A DNA stretch of 64,000 bases from Ensifer sp. BR816 (lineage in GTDB: Bacteria; Pseudomonadota; Alphaproteobacteria; Rhizobiales; Rhizobiaceae), in assembly GCF_000378985.1 (NCBI RefSeq), contig NZ_KB905370.1, positions 1,159,330 through 1,223,329 on the forward strand. Direction: 5' to 3'. Within the stretch, counting starts at the first letter, position 1. Every line of letters starts with the position of its first letter. This document shows, one piece after another, positions 42,859 through 52,274 of the stretch. The notes beneath the pieces were generated by a model. The model ran no database searches. It saw only the letters and a list, made by a program, of their open reading frames with translations, and was not told where the DNA came from. A program made the translations under genes and the position numbers.

Positions 42859-44295
42859 CTACAACGTGTTCTTATGGACCCGGCCGTCTTTCATGACGAC
42901 GGCCAGGTTCTTTTCCGGGTCTTCGATCAGACGGATGTCCTCAAGCGGATTGCCATTGATAACCAGGATATCGGCGAGCGCGCCTTCCTCTATGACGCCG
43001 AGCTTGCCCGGATAAGGGGTGCGGAGATTGGAGAGCGCCAGCAGTTCCGCATTGACCGATGTCGCCACGCGGAGCGTTTCGGCGTTGGTGTACCAGCGGC
43101 TGAGATGGGTCAGCATGATGCCCTGGCGCTGCGTGATTTCAGGGGAGAACAGCACATCCGACCCCCATGCCGTCTTGATCCCGTGCTTGCGAACAAGCTC
43201 GTAGATCCTCGGAGTCCCGGCAAAGACCTGCAGCATGCGTTCGGCCGATGGCCCTGTCTGCTGCGCGACATCCTCCGTCGACAGGAAAGGCTGGGTACTG
43301 AGCCAGACTTCCTTGTCGGCCATGCGCCTTGCCGTCTCCTCGTCCATCAGATGCGCATGCTCGATGCAGCGCGCTCCCGCAGCTATTGCCCGCTGGACGG
43401 TGTTCGGAGCATAGGCATGGACAGTGACGTAGGTGTTCCAGTCCCGGGCAACGTCAATCGCCGCGCGGAGCTCCTCCTCGCTGAAGGTCGACATGTCGAG
43501 CGGGCTGCGCGGAGACGACACGCCGCCGCCTCCGACGATCTTGATCTGCGAGGCGCCCTGCAGGAGTTGCTCCCGTACGCGTTGCTTCAAGTCTCCTATG
43601 CTGTCGGCGATCGCCGCGGCGCCCACCAGTTCACTGACGCTGAGCCGCCCCGGGTCGCGCGGAATCTCACTCGGCATGCGAAGGTCGCCATGCCCGCCGG
43701 ACGTCGTGATCATCGCACCGGACGGAAAGATGCGCGGACCCGGTATCACGCCGCTGTCGATCGCTTGCTTGAAAGAGAAGACGGGACTGCCGAGATCACG
43801 GACAGTGGTAAAGCCGCGCAGGAGAGTCCGTTCCGCTTCGGCCGTGGACGCGGAAAAGACGAAGCCGGGATCGCCTGTCGCAATAACTGCCAAGGGAACC
43901 GCAGCGTACAGCGTGTGCCAGTGCGCATCGATCATGCCCGGCATCAGAACGCGATCGCCGCAATCGATCACGGTCGCATCGGGCGGCGGAGCGCTGTTCG
44001 TCGCATCGACGGACACGATCCTGTTGCCCTCGATCAGGACCTGGATCCCTGCCCGCAATGTGTCGGACTTGCCATCGAACAACCGGACCTTGCTCAAGAG
44101 AACCTTGGAGGCAGGCCCCTGGGCGAAGGATGGGCCAGGCATTACCCCGGTAACGGCCGCTGCACCCGCACCGGCAAGAAAGCTTCTGCGGGAAAATTCA
44201 TCCAAACGGCGCGACGCTTGCTGTAGAACGGGGCTGAAGCAGCCGCAGCCAGTACCGTGCACGAGGTGTTGATACTTGGTACCCAACCGAATCAT
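42859..44295 (-). CDS. Secreted metal-dependent amidohydrolase
   Basis: A 478-residue protein with a twin-arginine signal (SRRSFLAGAGAAAVTG) after an unusually long 35-residue lead. It is an amidohydrolase TIM barrel: DAHWHT metal pair, carboxylated-lysine region ASQIKIVGGGG, VTVHAY and ARCIEHAHLM histidines, and catalytic Asp in AWGSDVLF. It resembles imidazolonepropionase-like or prolidase-like amidohydrolases; the substrate is not evident. Export folded through Tat suits a metalloenzyme. All ligand residues appear present. Confidence 0.9.
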   Translation of the reverse strand: MIRLGTKYQHLVHGTGCGCFSPVLQQASRRLDEFSRRSFLAGAGAAAVTGVMPGPSFAQGPASKVLLSKVRLFDGKSDTLRAGIQVLIEGNRIVSVDATNSAPPPDATVIDCGDRVLMPGMIDAHWHTLYAAVPLAVIATGDPGFVFSASTAEAERTLLRGFTTVRDLGSPVFSFKQAIDSGVIPGPRIFPSGAMITTSGGHGDLRMPSEIPRDPGRLSVSELVGAAAIADSIGDLKQRVREQLLQGASQIKIVGGGGVSSPRSPLDMSTFSEEELRAAIDVARDWNTYVTVHAYAPNTVQRAIAAGARCIEHAHLMDEETARRMADKEVWLSTQPFLSTEDVAQQTGPSAERMLQVFAGTPRIYELVRKHGIKTAWGSDVLFSPEITQRQGIMLTHLSRWYTNAETLRVATSVNAELLALSNLRTPYPGKLGVIEEGALADILVINGNPLEDIRLIEDPEKNLAVVMKDGRVHKNTL

Positions 44296-44452
44296 GACAC
44301 CGCTCCGGTTTCATGTCATCAGACGACCAAGGCCAGACTATCATTGGGTGGGCGGATTATCCACTACGGCGTGTATGCGTACGCATGATGCGCGCAGTGC
44401 CCGATCCTGATCGTTGAGCCGGAACGCCTGCCCCTGGTTCCGAAGTCGGCGC

Positions 44453-46339
44453 CTAACCAGCCAACTTGACATCCGTCGCATGGGCAAGCGCGCGCACGAG
44501 AATGCGGTTGCGGCCCTGGATCTTGGCTTCGTAGAGCGCGGCATCCGCCTCCGAAAGAAGGCGGCTCGGTTCGGCCTGCAGGACATGCCCCATGGCCGAG
44601 GCTATGCCGATGCTTGCCGTGACACGGCCGAATTCGCTTTGCGCGTGGACGACGTTCTCCTCGCCGAGCAGACCGGCGAATTTCTCGGCAACGATAGCGG
44701 CCGCCTTGTCGTCGGTGTCCGGCAGCAGCACGACAAATTCCTCGCCACCATAGCGGGCGACGATATCCGCCGGCCGTGTCGCCGAATTGAGAAGACATTT
44801 GCTGACGAGGCGCAGACACTGATCGCCGGGCAGATGCCCGTAGGTATCGTTGTAAGCCTTGAACCGGTCGATATCGATCATCAGCAGACTGAGCGGCGTG
44901 TTGCTCCTCGCGCATTTCGCCGCCTCGCGCACAAAGGCTTCGTCGAAGGCGCGACGGTTGACGATGCCGGTCAACCCATCTGTCTCCGCCAGGTTCTTCA
45001 ACTGCTCTGCCGAAAGCCTCAGAGCCATTTCGGCCTGCTTCATCACCGTAATGTCCGAGACGACCACCATCGCCGTTCCGTCCGTCGCGAGCCGTGTCCT
45101 GATGCTGCGCCAATCGCCGTTCTGAAGCTGAACTTCTTCATCCTTGTTGCTGTGCAACGTGGACGTAGACTCGTTGATCCAATCGTCCACGGATTCGTAA
45201 GGGACGTTGAGCCGCTCGCGGGTTTCGGCGGTGCGGCGGACGATATCGCTGATATGCGCACCGATCACGCGGGCGCTTCCCGACAACGGAAAGGCATTGC
45301 GGTATTGTTCGTTGCAGAAGAGAAGATAGCCTTCGCTGTTGAACATGGCGAAGCCATCGGACATCCCCGCCATCGCATGGGAGAGCAGGTTCTTGCTTTC
45401 CCTGAGTTCCCGTTCAAGCGCCGTCCGTTCGGTGATGTCCCGTGTCACGCCCGCCAGTCCGATCACGCGTCCCGCCCTGTCCCGCAGCGGCACCTTGGAG
45501 GCGAGCAGGTCGCGGCCTTCGATATGCTCCAGGCAATCGATCAGCGGCACGCCGGTGCGCATGACCTCCTGCTCGCGATGATAGAGCTCCTCGGCAAGCC
45601 GCTGCGGATGGAGATCGAAGTCCGACTGGCCCACCATTTCCGCCGTCGTCCTGAAGCGATAGAGGCGGATCATGTTTTCGTTGACGGTAACGAACCGGCT
45701 GTCTCTGTCCTTCACGTAAAGATAGTCCGGCGACTGCGAGAACGCGGTCTCCAGCATTCTGCGCTCGAGTTCCAGGTGCTGTGTCGTCAGCACGATGAAA
45801 CCGCAGAGGATGGTCGCCGCGCAGTTCATCGCGGCCATCGGCAGGCCGAGCGCCGCCAAGGCATGGACCTTCGACAGGCTGGGCAGCACCGCCATCAGCA
45901 CGATCAGCAGAGCTCCCACCGCCGCCCCGAACACGACGACATGCGGAAGCGTCGGCGATTTCTTTTTCATGAGGAGATTGGCGCTCAGGCCCATGCCCGT
46001 AACGGCAATGATCGCCACGACGCCATCGACCGTGGAAATACCACCGATCGCAACGCGGAAAATGATGGCCAGGGAAGCACTGAGCGCCGCCGCCATCGGC
46101 CCGCCGAACATGCCGGCGAGCGCAAGCGGCGCGAAGCGCAGGTCCATATGGATGCCGGGACCGAACTCAACGGCCAGCAGGATCGAGCCGATCGATGCAA
46201 CGCCGGCCATCAGTCCGAACAGGATCTTCTCATGTCCGACAAACCGGCGCCGGAGCCAGATCGACAAATGCGCCCAGACCGAAATTGCCAGGCTTACAAA
46301 TGCGAGGTTGCCAACAAACTGCCCCCAGATGCCATTCAT
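44453..46339 (-). CDS. Membrane diguanylate cyclase with LytS-like sensor and two PAS domains
   Basis: A 628-residue protein. Residues 1-185 hold five to six helices with the 5TM LytS-like pattern (GIHMDLRFAPLALAGMFGGPM). Two PAS domains follow (about 190-305 and 315-440). The GGDEF domain (450-615) has an intact GGEEF (531-535), metal site DIDRFKAYND and inhibitory RPAD (522-525) at canonical spacing. It is predicted to make c-di-GMP under feedback control in response to a membrane or cell-wall signal. The physiological output is unknown. Confidence 0.93.
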   Translation of the reverse strand: MNGIWGQFVGNLAFVSLAISVWAHLSIWLRRRFVGHEKILFGLMAGVASIGSILLAVEFGPGIHMDLRFAPLALAGMFGGPMAAALSASLAIIFRVAIGGISTVDGVVAIIAVTGMGLSANLLMKKKSPTLPHVVVFGAAVGALLIVLMAVLPSLSKVHALAALGLPMAAMNCAATILCGFIVLTTQHLELERRMLETAFSQSPDYLYVKDRDSRFVTVNENMIRLYRFRTTAEMVGQSDFDLHPQRLAEELYHREQEVMRTGVPLIDCLEHIEGRDLLASKVPLRDRAGRVIGLAGVTRDITERTALERELRESKNLLSHAMAGMSDGFAMFNSEGYLLFCNEQYRNAFPLSGSARVIGAHISDIVRRTAETRERLNVPYESVDDWINESTSTLHSNKDEEVQLQNGDWRSIRTRLATDGTAMVVVSDITVMKQAEMALRLSAEQLKNLAETDGLTGIVNRRAFDEAFVREAAKCARSNTPLSLLMIDIDRFKAYNDTYGHLPGDQCLRLVSKCLLNSATRPADIVARYGGEEFVVLLPDTDDKAAAIVAEKFAGLLGEENVVHAQSEFGRVTASIGIASAMGHVLQAEPSRLLSEADAALYEAKIQGRNRILVRALAHATDVKLAG

Positions 46340-46546
46340 CGCGCTGCGTTCGGCCTTTCACACATAGATAAGACCCCACTTATGCAACAAACTCGTTTGA
46401 GTTTTCTTAAATCGGAACCGCCGTGTGCGGTATGGAAGCGCCCCGACACGCAAAATCGGCTTATCGCTTGAAATCTTCCCGCGAATCGCCACGTCATGAT
46501 CTGGGCAGCGCTCCATCCCAGGAGTTGCAAAGAAGGGGGATTTTCC

Positions 46547-47530
46547 GTGGGCGGTTTGGATTATGCGGTCATCGCGCTCGTCGTTCTCGTAGTTCTCGTA
46601 ATTGCCACATGCGTCAAGACAGTCCCGCAGGGTTACAGCTACACGGTCGAGCGCTTCGGCCGATATGTTAAGACCATCGAACCAGGGTTGAACTTCATCC
46701 TGCCGCTCGTCGATCGCATCGGCGCGAAGATGAACGTGATGGAGCAGGTCCTCGACGTGCCGACCCAGGAGGTCATCACCAAGGACAATGCCAGCGTGTC
46801 GGCCGATGCGGTCGCCTTCTATCAGGTGCTGAACCCCGCCCAGGCAGCCTATCAGGTTTCCAATCTCGAAAACGCCCTCCTCAACCTGACGATGACGAAC
46901 ATCCGCTCGGTCATGGGCTCGATGGATCTCGACGAACTGCTTTCCAACCGCGATACGATCAACGACCGGCTGCTGCGCGTCGTCGACGAGGCTGCCAATC
47001 CCTGGGGCATCAAGATCACCCGCGTCGAGATCAAGGACATCGCCCCGCCGACGGACCTCGTCGAGGCAATGGCCCGGCAGATGAAGGCGGAGCGCGAGAA
47101 GCGCGCGCAGGTGCTGGAGGCCGAGGGCAGCAGAAACGCCCAGATCCTGCGCGCCGAAGGCGCCAAGCAATCGGCGATTCTCGAGGCCGAGGGCCAGCGG
47201 GAAGCGGCCTACCGCGAGGCGGAAGCGCGCGAGCGCCTGGCGGAAGCCGAGGCCAAGGCGACCCGGATGGTCTCCGAGGCGATCGCCGCCGGCGACGTGC
47301 AGGCCATCAACTATTTCGTGGCGCAGAAATACACCGAAGCGCTCGCCTCGATCGGCACCGCGAACAACCAGAAGATTGTCCTGATGCCGATGGAGGCATC
47401 CTCGCTGATCGGTTCGCTCGGCGGCATCGGCGCGATCGCCAGGGAAGTGTTCGGCGACGGGCAGCCCGTTCCTGCTCGCCCGCGCCAGTCGACGCCGCGC
47501 ACGGGCCCCGGCTCCAGCGACAACGCGTGA
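46547..47530 (+). CDS. SPFH/band 7 (stomatin-like) membrane protein
   Basis: A 327-residue protein starting at GTG 46547, nine bases after AAGGGGG; the ATG at 46496 gives a soluble leader before the helix and is less likely. One N-terminal helix ([18 protein letters not shown]) is followed by the SPFH domain ([23 protein letters not shown]) and a long charged coiled coil rich in AEGxxQ repeats ([30 protein letters not shown] region, about 215-255). It is the partner of the NfeD gene 10 bases downstream; together they form raft-like scaffold complexes. Confidence 0.93.
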   Translation: MGGLDYAVIALVVLVVLVIATCVKTVPQGYSYTVERFGRYVKTIEPGLNFILPLVDRIGAKMNVMEQVLDVPTQEVITKDNASVSADAVAFYQVLNPAQAAYQVSNLENALLNLTMTNIRSVMGSMDLDELLSNRDTINDRLLRVVDEAANPWGIKITRVEIKDIAPPTDLVEAMARQMKAEREKRAQVLEAEGSRNAQILRAEGAKQSAILEAEGQREAAYREAEARERLAEAEAKATRMVSEAIAAGDVQAINYFVAQKYTEALASIGTANNQKIVLMPMEASSLIGSLGGIGAIAREVFGDGQPVPARPRQSTPRTGPGSSDNA

Positions 47531-47540
47531 GGCTCGATCC

Positions 47541-47996
47541 ATGATCCAGCGCATCGCCATCGAGCTTGGCCCCTGGAGCTGGTGGGTCCTCGGCCTCGTC
47601 CTCCTCACGGCGGAGGTGATGCTGCCAGGGGTCTTCCTGATCTGGATCGGGCTTGCGGCGCTTCTCACCGGCATCCTGTCGCTCATCCTGTGGGACATGG
47701 CCTTCTGGATCTGGGAGGTGCAACTCGTCGTCTTCTCGCTGCTTTCGCTCGTCTCGGTCTTCGTCGGGCGGCGTTTCGTCGTCTCGTCTGCGGCAAGCGA
47801 CCAACCGCTCCTGAACAAGCGCGGCGAGAGCCTTGTCGGCCGCACCGCAGTGCTCGAGCAGCCGATTGCCGAGGGCCGCGGGCGCATTCGCCTCGACGAC
47901 ACCACCTGGGTGGTCGAAGGGCCGGACCTGCCCACCGGCACGCGCGTGCGCATCGTCGCAAGCAACGGAAGGCAACTGACTGTCGAGCCTGCCTGA
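47541..47996 (+). CDS. NfeD family protein
   Basis: A 151-residue protein with three N-terminal helices (WWVLGLVLLTAEVMLPGVFLI and following) and a C-terminal OB-fold-like domain (RGESLVGRTAVLEQPIAEGRGRIRLDDTTWVV). This is the short membrane NfeD type always paired with an SPFH protein, as here. No ClpP-like protease domain is present. Confidence 0.9.
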   Translation: MIQRIAIELGPWSWWVLGLVLLTAEVMLPGVFLIWIGLAALLTGILSLILWDMAFWIWEVQLVVFSLLSLVSVFVGRRFVVSSAASDQPLLNKRGESLVGRTAVLEQPIAEGRGRIRLDDTTWVVEGPDLPTGTRVRIVASNGRQLTVEPA

Positions 47997-48033
47997 TCCC
48001 CAAGCTCGGCTGTCGCCGATTTCCCTTTAAGAA

Positions 48034-48080
48034 ACGATTGCTTAACCACGTGCCTTTACGATTGCGAAACGATTGCAATC
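48034..48080. promoter_or_regulatory. Three direct ACGATTGC repeats upstream of the outer-membrane barrel gene
   Basis: ACGATTGC occurs at 48034-48041, 48058-48065 and 48069-48076 (spacing 24 and 11). The last extends into the perfect palindrome GATTGCAATC (48071-48080). All three lie within 70 bases of the next start codon, a likely regulator-binding region. No matching consensus is known to me. Confidence 0.4.
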
Positions 48081-48101
48081 AGGTTCGCGGACAGACGGTA
48101 G

Positions 48102-49544
48102 ATGGCGCCCAGGTTTTCACGCTCGATCACGGCGGGCGCCTTGCTTGCGAGGAAGCGGGCCCGGCTACTGATGGGCTGTGCGCTTCTCTTCGCCAGTCCG
48201 GCGGCCGCGCAAAGCCTCGACGCGGCGCCCGCGACGGGCGCTGCGCTCGCGGGCAGCGCGAGCCAGACCGGCGCCTCCCCGGCGATCATCGATCCCCAGA
48301 CGACCGCCGCCGTCGCGCCCTCCGACCTTCCACCGGCGCTGGACGAGGATTTCAACCGCCTCAACCGGCGCGAGGAGACGATCGACGGCCTGCGCACGCG
48401 TATTGATCCGGATGCCGGTCTGGCGCCCGGCGTCCGGATCGGCAGCTTCGTCCTGAAGCCGGCGCTCAGCGAAACCTTCAACCACGAGCGGCAGAAGACC
48501 GGCAGCACGAGCCAGAGCCGAGGCTTTCTCGAGACCGGCCTCAAAGGATCGCTGACATCGGACTGGTCGCGTCACCAGTTGAGCGTGACCGGCGAAGGCG
48601 TCCTGCAGAACAACATATCGGGCGAAGGCGAGGAAGAGCCGCGCGCCGACGTCGACGCGGAACTGCGCCTCGATCTCAGCGACGAAACGACGGCCAGACT
48701 GAGCGCCGGCTACAGCTTCGAGCGCGAAGATGCCAACGATCCGAACGCCATCGCCAATGCCGAGGAGCAATCGGCCGTCAACACCTACCGGCTGGGCGCT
48801 GCAATCGAGCGCGACCTCGGCCTCATTCGCGGCTCGGTCGGGATCGACTTCGAGCGCCAAACCTATGGCGATGTCGAGCTCGATAACGGCACGACCCTGT
48901 CGCAGGATGACCGCAACCGCAATACCGGCACGCTCACAGGACGTCTTGGTTACGAGCTGTCGCCGGCGCTGATCCCCTTCCTCGAAGCCTCGGTCGGCAA
49001 ATCGATCTACGATCTCAGGCGAGATACGCTCGGCTTCGAGCGTTCCTATATGAGCTATGCAGGCCGGGCCGGCATGGAGGCTGACCTCGGCGAGAAGCTC
49101 AACGGCGAGCTCGCGCTCGGCTACGAGACGTTTCGCTTTGACGATGACCGGCTGGGCGACTTGAGCGGCCTTTCGGTCGACGGCCGGGTCAACTGGTCGC
49201 CGCAGCGCGGCACCGACGTGCTCTTCGGCCTCCTGAGCTATCTCGATCCGTCCACGACGGCGGACAATCCCGGCTCGATCAACTACGAGCTGACGAACAT
49301 CATCACCCACCGGCTGCGCTCGACGTTGGTCGCGACCCTGTCGAACAGCCTGACGCTGCGCGATTTCCCCTCGGATGCCGCCGCCTCCGACGAGGCCACC
49401 TGGCGTACCGGTGCCGGCCTGACCTGGGACATGAGCCGCTATCTCGCGCTGACCGGCGACGTCAGCTACGAGCGCACGAACAGGGACGACGGCCCGTCGA
49501 GCGATACGACCCGCGTCGGCGTCGGCCTGACACTGCGGCGCTGA
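48102..49544 (+). CDS. Outer-membrane beta-barrel protein
   Basis: A 480-residue protein. The exported N-terminus (LLMGCALLFASPAAAQ) is followed by a Pro/Ala linker and a region (LDEDFNRLNRREETIDGLRTRI). From about residue 115 to the end there are alternating strands separated by acidic turns (LKPALSETFNHE, ETTARLSAGYSFERED, GSVGIDFERQTYG), ending in an aromatic/Arg C-terminus GVGLTLRR. It is typical of rhizobial outer-membrane barrel proteins of the OMP_b-brl_2 type. The role (porin or polysaccharide-related) is not evident. Confidence 0.82.
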   Translation: MAPRFSRSITAGALLARKRARLLMGCALLFASPAAAQSLDAAPATGAALAGSASQTGASPAIIDPQTTAAVAPSDLPPALDEDFNRLNRREETIDGLRTRIDPDAGLAPGVRIGSFVLKPALSETFNHERQKTGSTSQSRGFLETGLKGSLTSDWSRHQLSVTGEGVLQNNISGEGEEEPRADVDAELRLDLSDETTARLSAGYSFEREDANDPNAIANAEEQSAVNTYRLGAAIERDLGLIRGSVGIDFERQTYGDVELDNGTTLSQDDRNRNTGTLTGRLGYELSPALIPFLEASVGKSIYDLRRDTLGFERSYMSYAGRAGMEADLGEKLNGELALGYETFRFDDDRLGDLSGLSVDGRVNWSPQRGTDVLFGLLSYLDPSTTADNPGSINYELTNIITHRLRSTLVATLSNSLTLRDFPSDAAASDEATWRTGAGLTWDMSRYLALTGDVSYERTNRDDGPSSDTTRVGVGLTLRR

Positions 49545-49580
49545 AGCCCGCTCGGTGCACTTTCCCAGCGGCGCCGGCCT

Positions 49581-49910
49581 TCAGTCGACGATAAAAAGCC
49601 TTGCGCCGACCGGTGTGAACGAACGATGCGGCTCGGCATTGTCGGCCACTTGGTAGCTCATGCCGGGGCGCAGAACAAACCGCCTCCCATCCTCCACTTC
49701 CGTGTGCAATTCGCCCTCGATGCAATAGAGGATGTGCCCCTTGGAGCACCAGTGGTCGGCGAGGTATCCCGGCGTATACTCGACGACACGAACGCGAATC
49801 GGGCCGAAGTGCTGGGTCCGCCAAAAAGCCGCGCCCGTTTCGCCCTTGTGCTCGGTCGCCTCGATGGCCGACCAGTCGGTGGTCCCGAATGGAATGCCGT
49901 TCATTTCCAT
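49581..49910 (-). CDS. DHCW-motif cupin protein
   Basis: A 109-residue single cupin (FGTTDWSAIEATEHKGETG...). It carries ADHWCSKGHILYCIEGELHTE, the DHCW-cupin signature in which His and Cys replace the usual HxH metal ligands, and RPGMSYQVADNAEPHRSF for the second motif. It probably binds a metal. Function unknown. It lies 29 bases downstream of the threonine-dehydratase-like gene and is likely cotranscribed. Confidence 0.85.
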   Translation of the reverse strand: MEMNGIPFGTTDWSAIEATEHKGETGAAFWRTQHFGPIRVRVVEYTPGYLADHWCSKGHILYCIEGELHTEVEDGRRFVLRPGMSYQVADNAEPHRSFTPVGARLFIVD

Positions 49911-49939
49911 GGCAAGTGCTCCGTGTGGCTGGGATGGAA

Positions 49940-50941
49940 TCAGGCTGCCTGCCGTTGCAGCGCTCGTCGGGCGAGGTCGAGATCGACGTTGCGGCCCGAG
50001 ACCACAGCCACGACCGTCCTTCCGCTGAGCGACAGCTTGCCGGTCAGGACGGCCGCCAGAGCCACGGCGCCACCGGGTTCGACGCCAAGTCCGAACTCGC
50101 TGAAGGCGACGCGCATCGCCGTCAGGGCTTCCTCGTCCGTGGCCGCCAAGGTACCCGCCAGCCTGTTCCTGACGACTTCGAAGGGGATCTCAGCCATGTA
50201 GAGACCGCTGATCGCGTCGCAGATCGAACGCCCGCCCGGCGGAAGATTGATTCGCCGACCCGCCGCCAGCGAATTCGCCATCTTTTCGAAGCCGGCCGCC
50301 TCCACGCCATACACCCGGGTCCCAGGTGACCTTTGCTCGAGTGCAAGAGCACAGCCGCCGGCCAGGCCACCGCCCGAGCAGGGGACGACAACGTCGTCGA
50401 TCGTCGCCCCGACCGCCTCCGCCTGGTCCGCGATCTCGAGGCCGACCGTTCCCTGGCCGGCGACGACCCAAAAGTCATCGGCCGGATCGACGAAGACACG
50501 TCCTTCGCGATCGGCAATATCGGCCGCCATCTCAGCAATAGTCTGCATCGGCACCTGTACGACCGTGGCGCCGTAGCCCTTGATCCGCTCGACCTTCGCG
50601 GCCGGAGCGGTGTCGGGGACCACGACGACTGCCGAGGTACCTATCAGGCTCGCGCAATAGGCAATCGCCAGGCCGTGATTGCCGGAGGACCGAGCCACGA
50701 CGCCGCGCCCGTACTCGTCTTTCGTCAGCGCCTTCATCCGGTTCGCGGCGCCTCGAAGCTTGAACGAGCCGGTCACTTGCAGGTTCTCGGCCTTGATGAG
50801 GAGCCGGCCGCCAAGCTCGCGATTGAGCCAGGGGGATTCGAGCAGCGGCGTCGCGATGCCCATACCGGCAATGCGCCGCCTGGCCGCCTCTATGTCTGCA
50901 TAGGTTGGCGAGAATCTTGAAAGGGATGCGGCTTCGGCCAT
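49940..50941 (-). CDS. Threonine/serine dehydratase family protein (PLP-dependent)
   Basis: A 333-residue fold-type II PLP enzyme from ATG at 50941 after AAGGAG. The catalytic lysine is in TGSFKLRGA (about residue 58). The substrate loop is SSGNHGLAIAY and the PLP-phosphate site PCSGGGLAGG. C-terminal VEPGGAVALAA and VVSGRNVDL match serine/threonine ammonia-lyases without a regulatory ACT domain, so it is of the catabolic type. The substrate could also be threo-3-hydroxyaspartate. It is adjacent to a DHCW cupin gene. Confidence 0.88.
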   Translation of the reverse strand: MAEAASLSRFSPTYADIEAARRRIAGMGIATPLLESPWLNRELGGRLLIKAENLQVTGSFKLRGAANRMKALTKDEYGRGVVARSSGNHGLAIAYCASLIGTSAVVVVPDTAPAAKVERIKGYGATVVQVPMQTIAEMAADIADREGRVFVDPADDFWVVAGQGTVGLEIADQAEAVGATIDDVVVPCSGGGLAGGCALALEQRSPGTRVYGVEAAGFEKMANSLAAGRRINLPPGGRSICDAISGLYMAEIPFEVVRNRLAGTLAATDEEALTAMRVAFSEFGLGVEPGGAVALAAVLTGKLSLSGRTVVAVVSGRNVDLDLARRALQRQAA

Positions 50942-51085
50942 TGACGGCGCTCCTTGGCGAGGTTTCGCCTCAATCTGCCGACCGGGGGGATCGGCGCAAC
51001 TGCAATATTGTATCCGGAGCAATTTTGTCGCGGCTGTCGCAACCAGGCCGCGTCGACGGACGCGGCCTGAGAATTCGAACGAGAA

Positions 51086-51973
51086 CTACTTCAGCGCCTG
51101 CAGCAGCGCCTTCAGGGGGCCTTCAACCGTCGGGCGAATATCGGCGCGCTCGAGCGCAAAGGCAACGTTTGCGAGGATGAAGCCGTCCTTCGCACCGCAG
51201 TCGAAGGTCTCGCCGCGGAAATGATAGGCGGCGAAGGGCTGCGCCCCGGAAAGCTTCACCATGCCGTCGGTCAGCTGGATCTCGTTGCCGGCGCCGCGTT
51301 CCTGGCGCTCGAGAATCGGGAAGATTTCCGGCTGCAGGATGTAGCGGCCGTTGATGAAGAAGTTGGACGGCGCCGTGCCCGGGGCCGGCTTCTCGACCAT
51401 CTTGGTGATCTTGAAGCCGTCGCCGACCCTGTCGCCGACGCCGACGATCCCGTATTTATGCGCCTGCTCGGGGGCGCATTCCTCGACGGCGATGACATTG
51501 CCGCCGCTATGCTCGTAGAGTTCGACCATGCCCTTGAGGCACCCCTTCTCGCCCTTCATGATCATGTCGGGCAGCAGCAGCGCGAAGGGCTCGTTGCCGA
51601 CGAGATCGCGCGCACACCAGACGGCATGGCCGAGGCCGAGCGGCGCCTGCTGGCGGGTGAAGCTCGTCGTGCCCGCCTTCGGCAGCATGGCTTCGAGCAG
51701 CTCGATCTCCATCTTCTTGTTGCGTTCACGCAGCGTCTGGTCGAGCTCGACCTGGATATCGAAATAATCCTCGATGACCGCCTTGCTGCGGCCGGTTACG
51801 AAGATCAGATGCTCGATCCCCGCTTCCAGCGCCTCGTCGACGACATATTGGATGACCGGCTTGTCCACCACCGTCAGCATTTCCTTCGGCACCGCCTTGG
51901 TGGCGGGCAGGAAACGCGTCCCCAGACCTGCAACGGGGAAGACGGCTTTGCGGACTTTACGCTTGTCGGTCAT
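51086..51973 (-). CDS. galU: UTP-glucose-1-phosphate uridylyltransferase
   Basis: A 295-residue enzyme forming UDP-glucose for exopolysaccharide, cyclic glucan and trehalose. It starts at ATG 51973 behind AAGGAGG; a GTG two codons upstream would sit on the ribosome site. It has [21 protein letters not shown] (nucleotide-binding GxGTRFLP, residues about 12-32), [17 protein letters not shown] and FVTGRSK. It is close in role to rhizobial ExoN proteins; no exo genes are adjacent. Confidence 0.95.
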   Translation of the reverse strand: MTDKRKVRKAVFPVAGLGTRFLPATKAVPKEMLTVVDKPVIQYVVDEALEAGIEHLIFVTGRSKAVIEDYFDIQVELDQTLRERNKKMEIELLEAMLPKAGTTSFTRQQAPLGLGHAVWCARDLVGNEPFALLLPDMIMKGEKGCLKGMVELYEHSGGNVIAVEECAPEQAHKYGIVGVGDRVGDGFKITKMVEKPAPGTAPSNFFINGRYILQPEIFPILERQERGAGNEIQLTDGMVKLSGAQPFAAYHFRGETFDCGAKDGFILANVAFALERADIRPTVEGPLKALLQALK

Positions 51974-52274
51974 GAACACCTCCTTGGAGTGGACTTCAGT
52001 CTAGCCTGAAACAGGCGAATTGGTTTGGTTTTAGTCGTCATTTGTCATTTTTTGCGAAGGAAGACGACTCGGCAATTTCATGGTAAAGACTTTGTTGACT
52101 TCGTTTCTGTAGGCTTCTCCACTGACCCGAAACGGCTGCCGCCGTTCGGCCTCACGAAGGACCGCATGCTGCCCCTCAAGCGGCCCGCTGCGGGCAACAT
52201 TTGCAAAACCCGGAGTAATCCGTCCGGCATGAACGCCGGCTGAATGCTCCGCCGAGAAACGGAACCGACAGCAG
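51974..52274. other. Intergenic region between galU and the lytic transglycosylase
   Basis: About 300 bases between divergent genes. It is AT-richer near 52021-52110, as expected of promoters, but no hexamer pair with good spacing was convincing. No small ORF, terminator or repeat was recognised. Confidence 0.35.
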
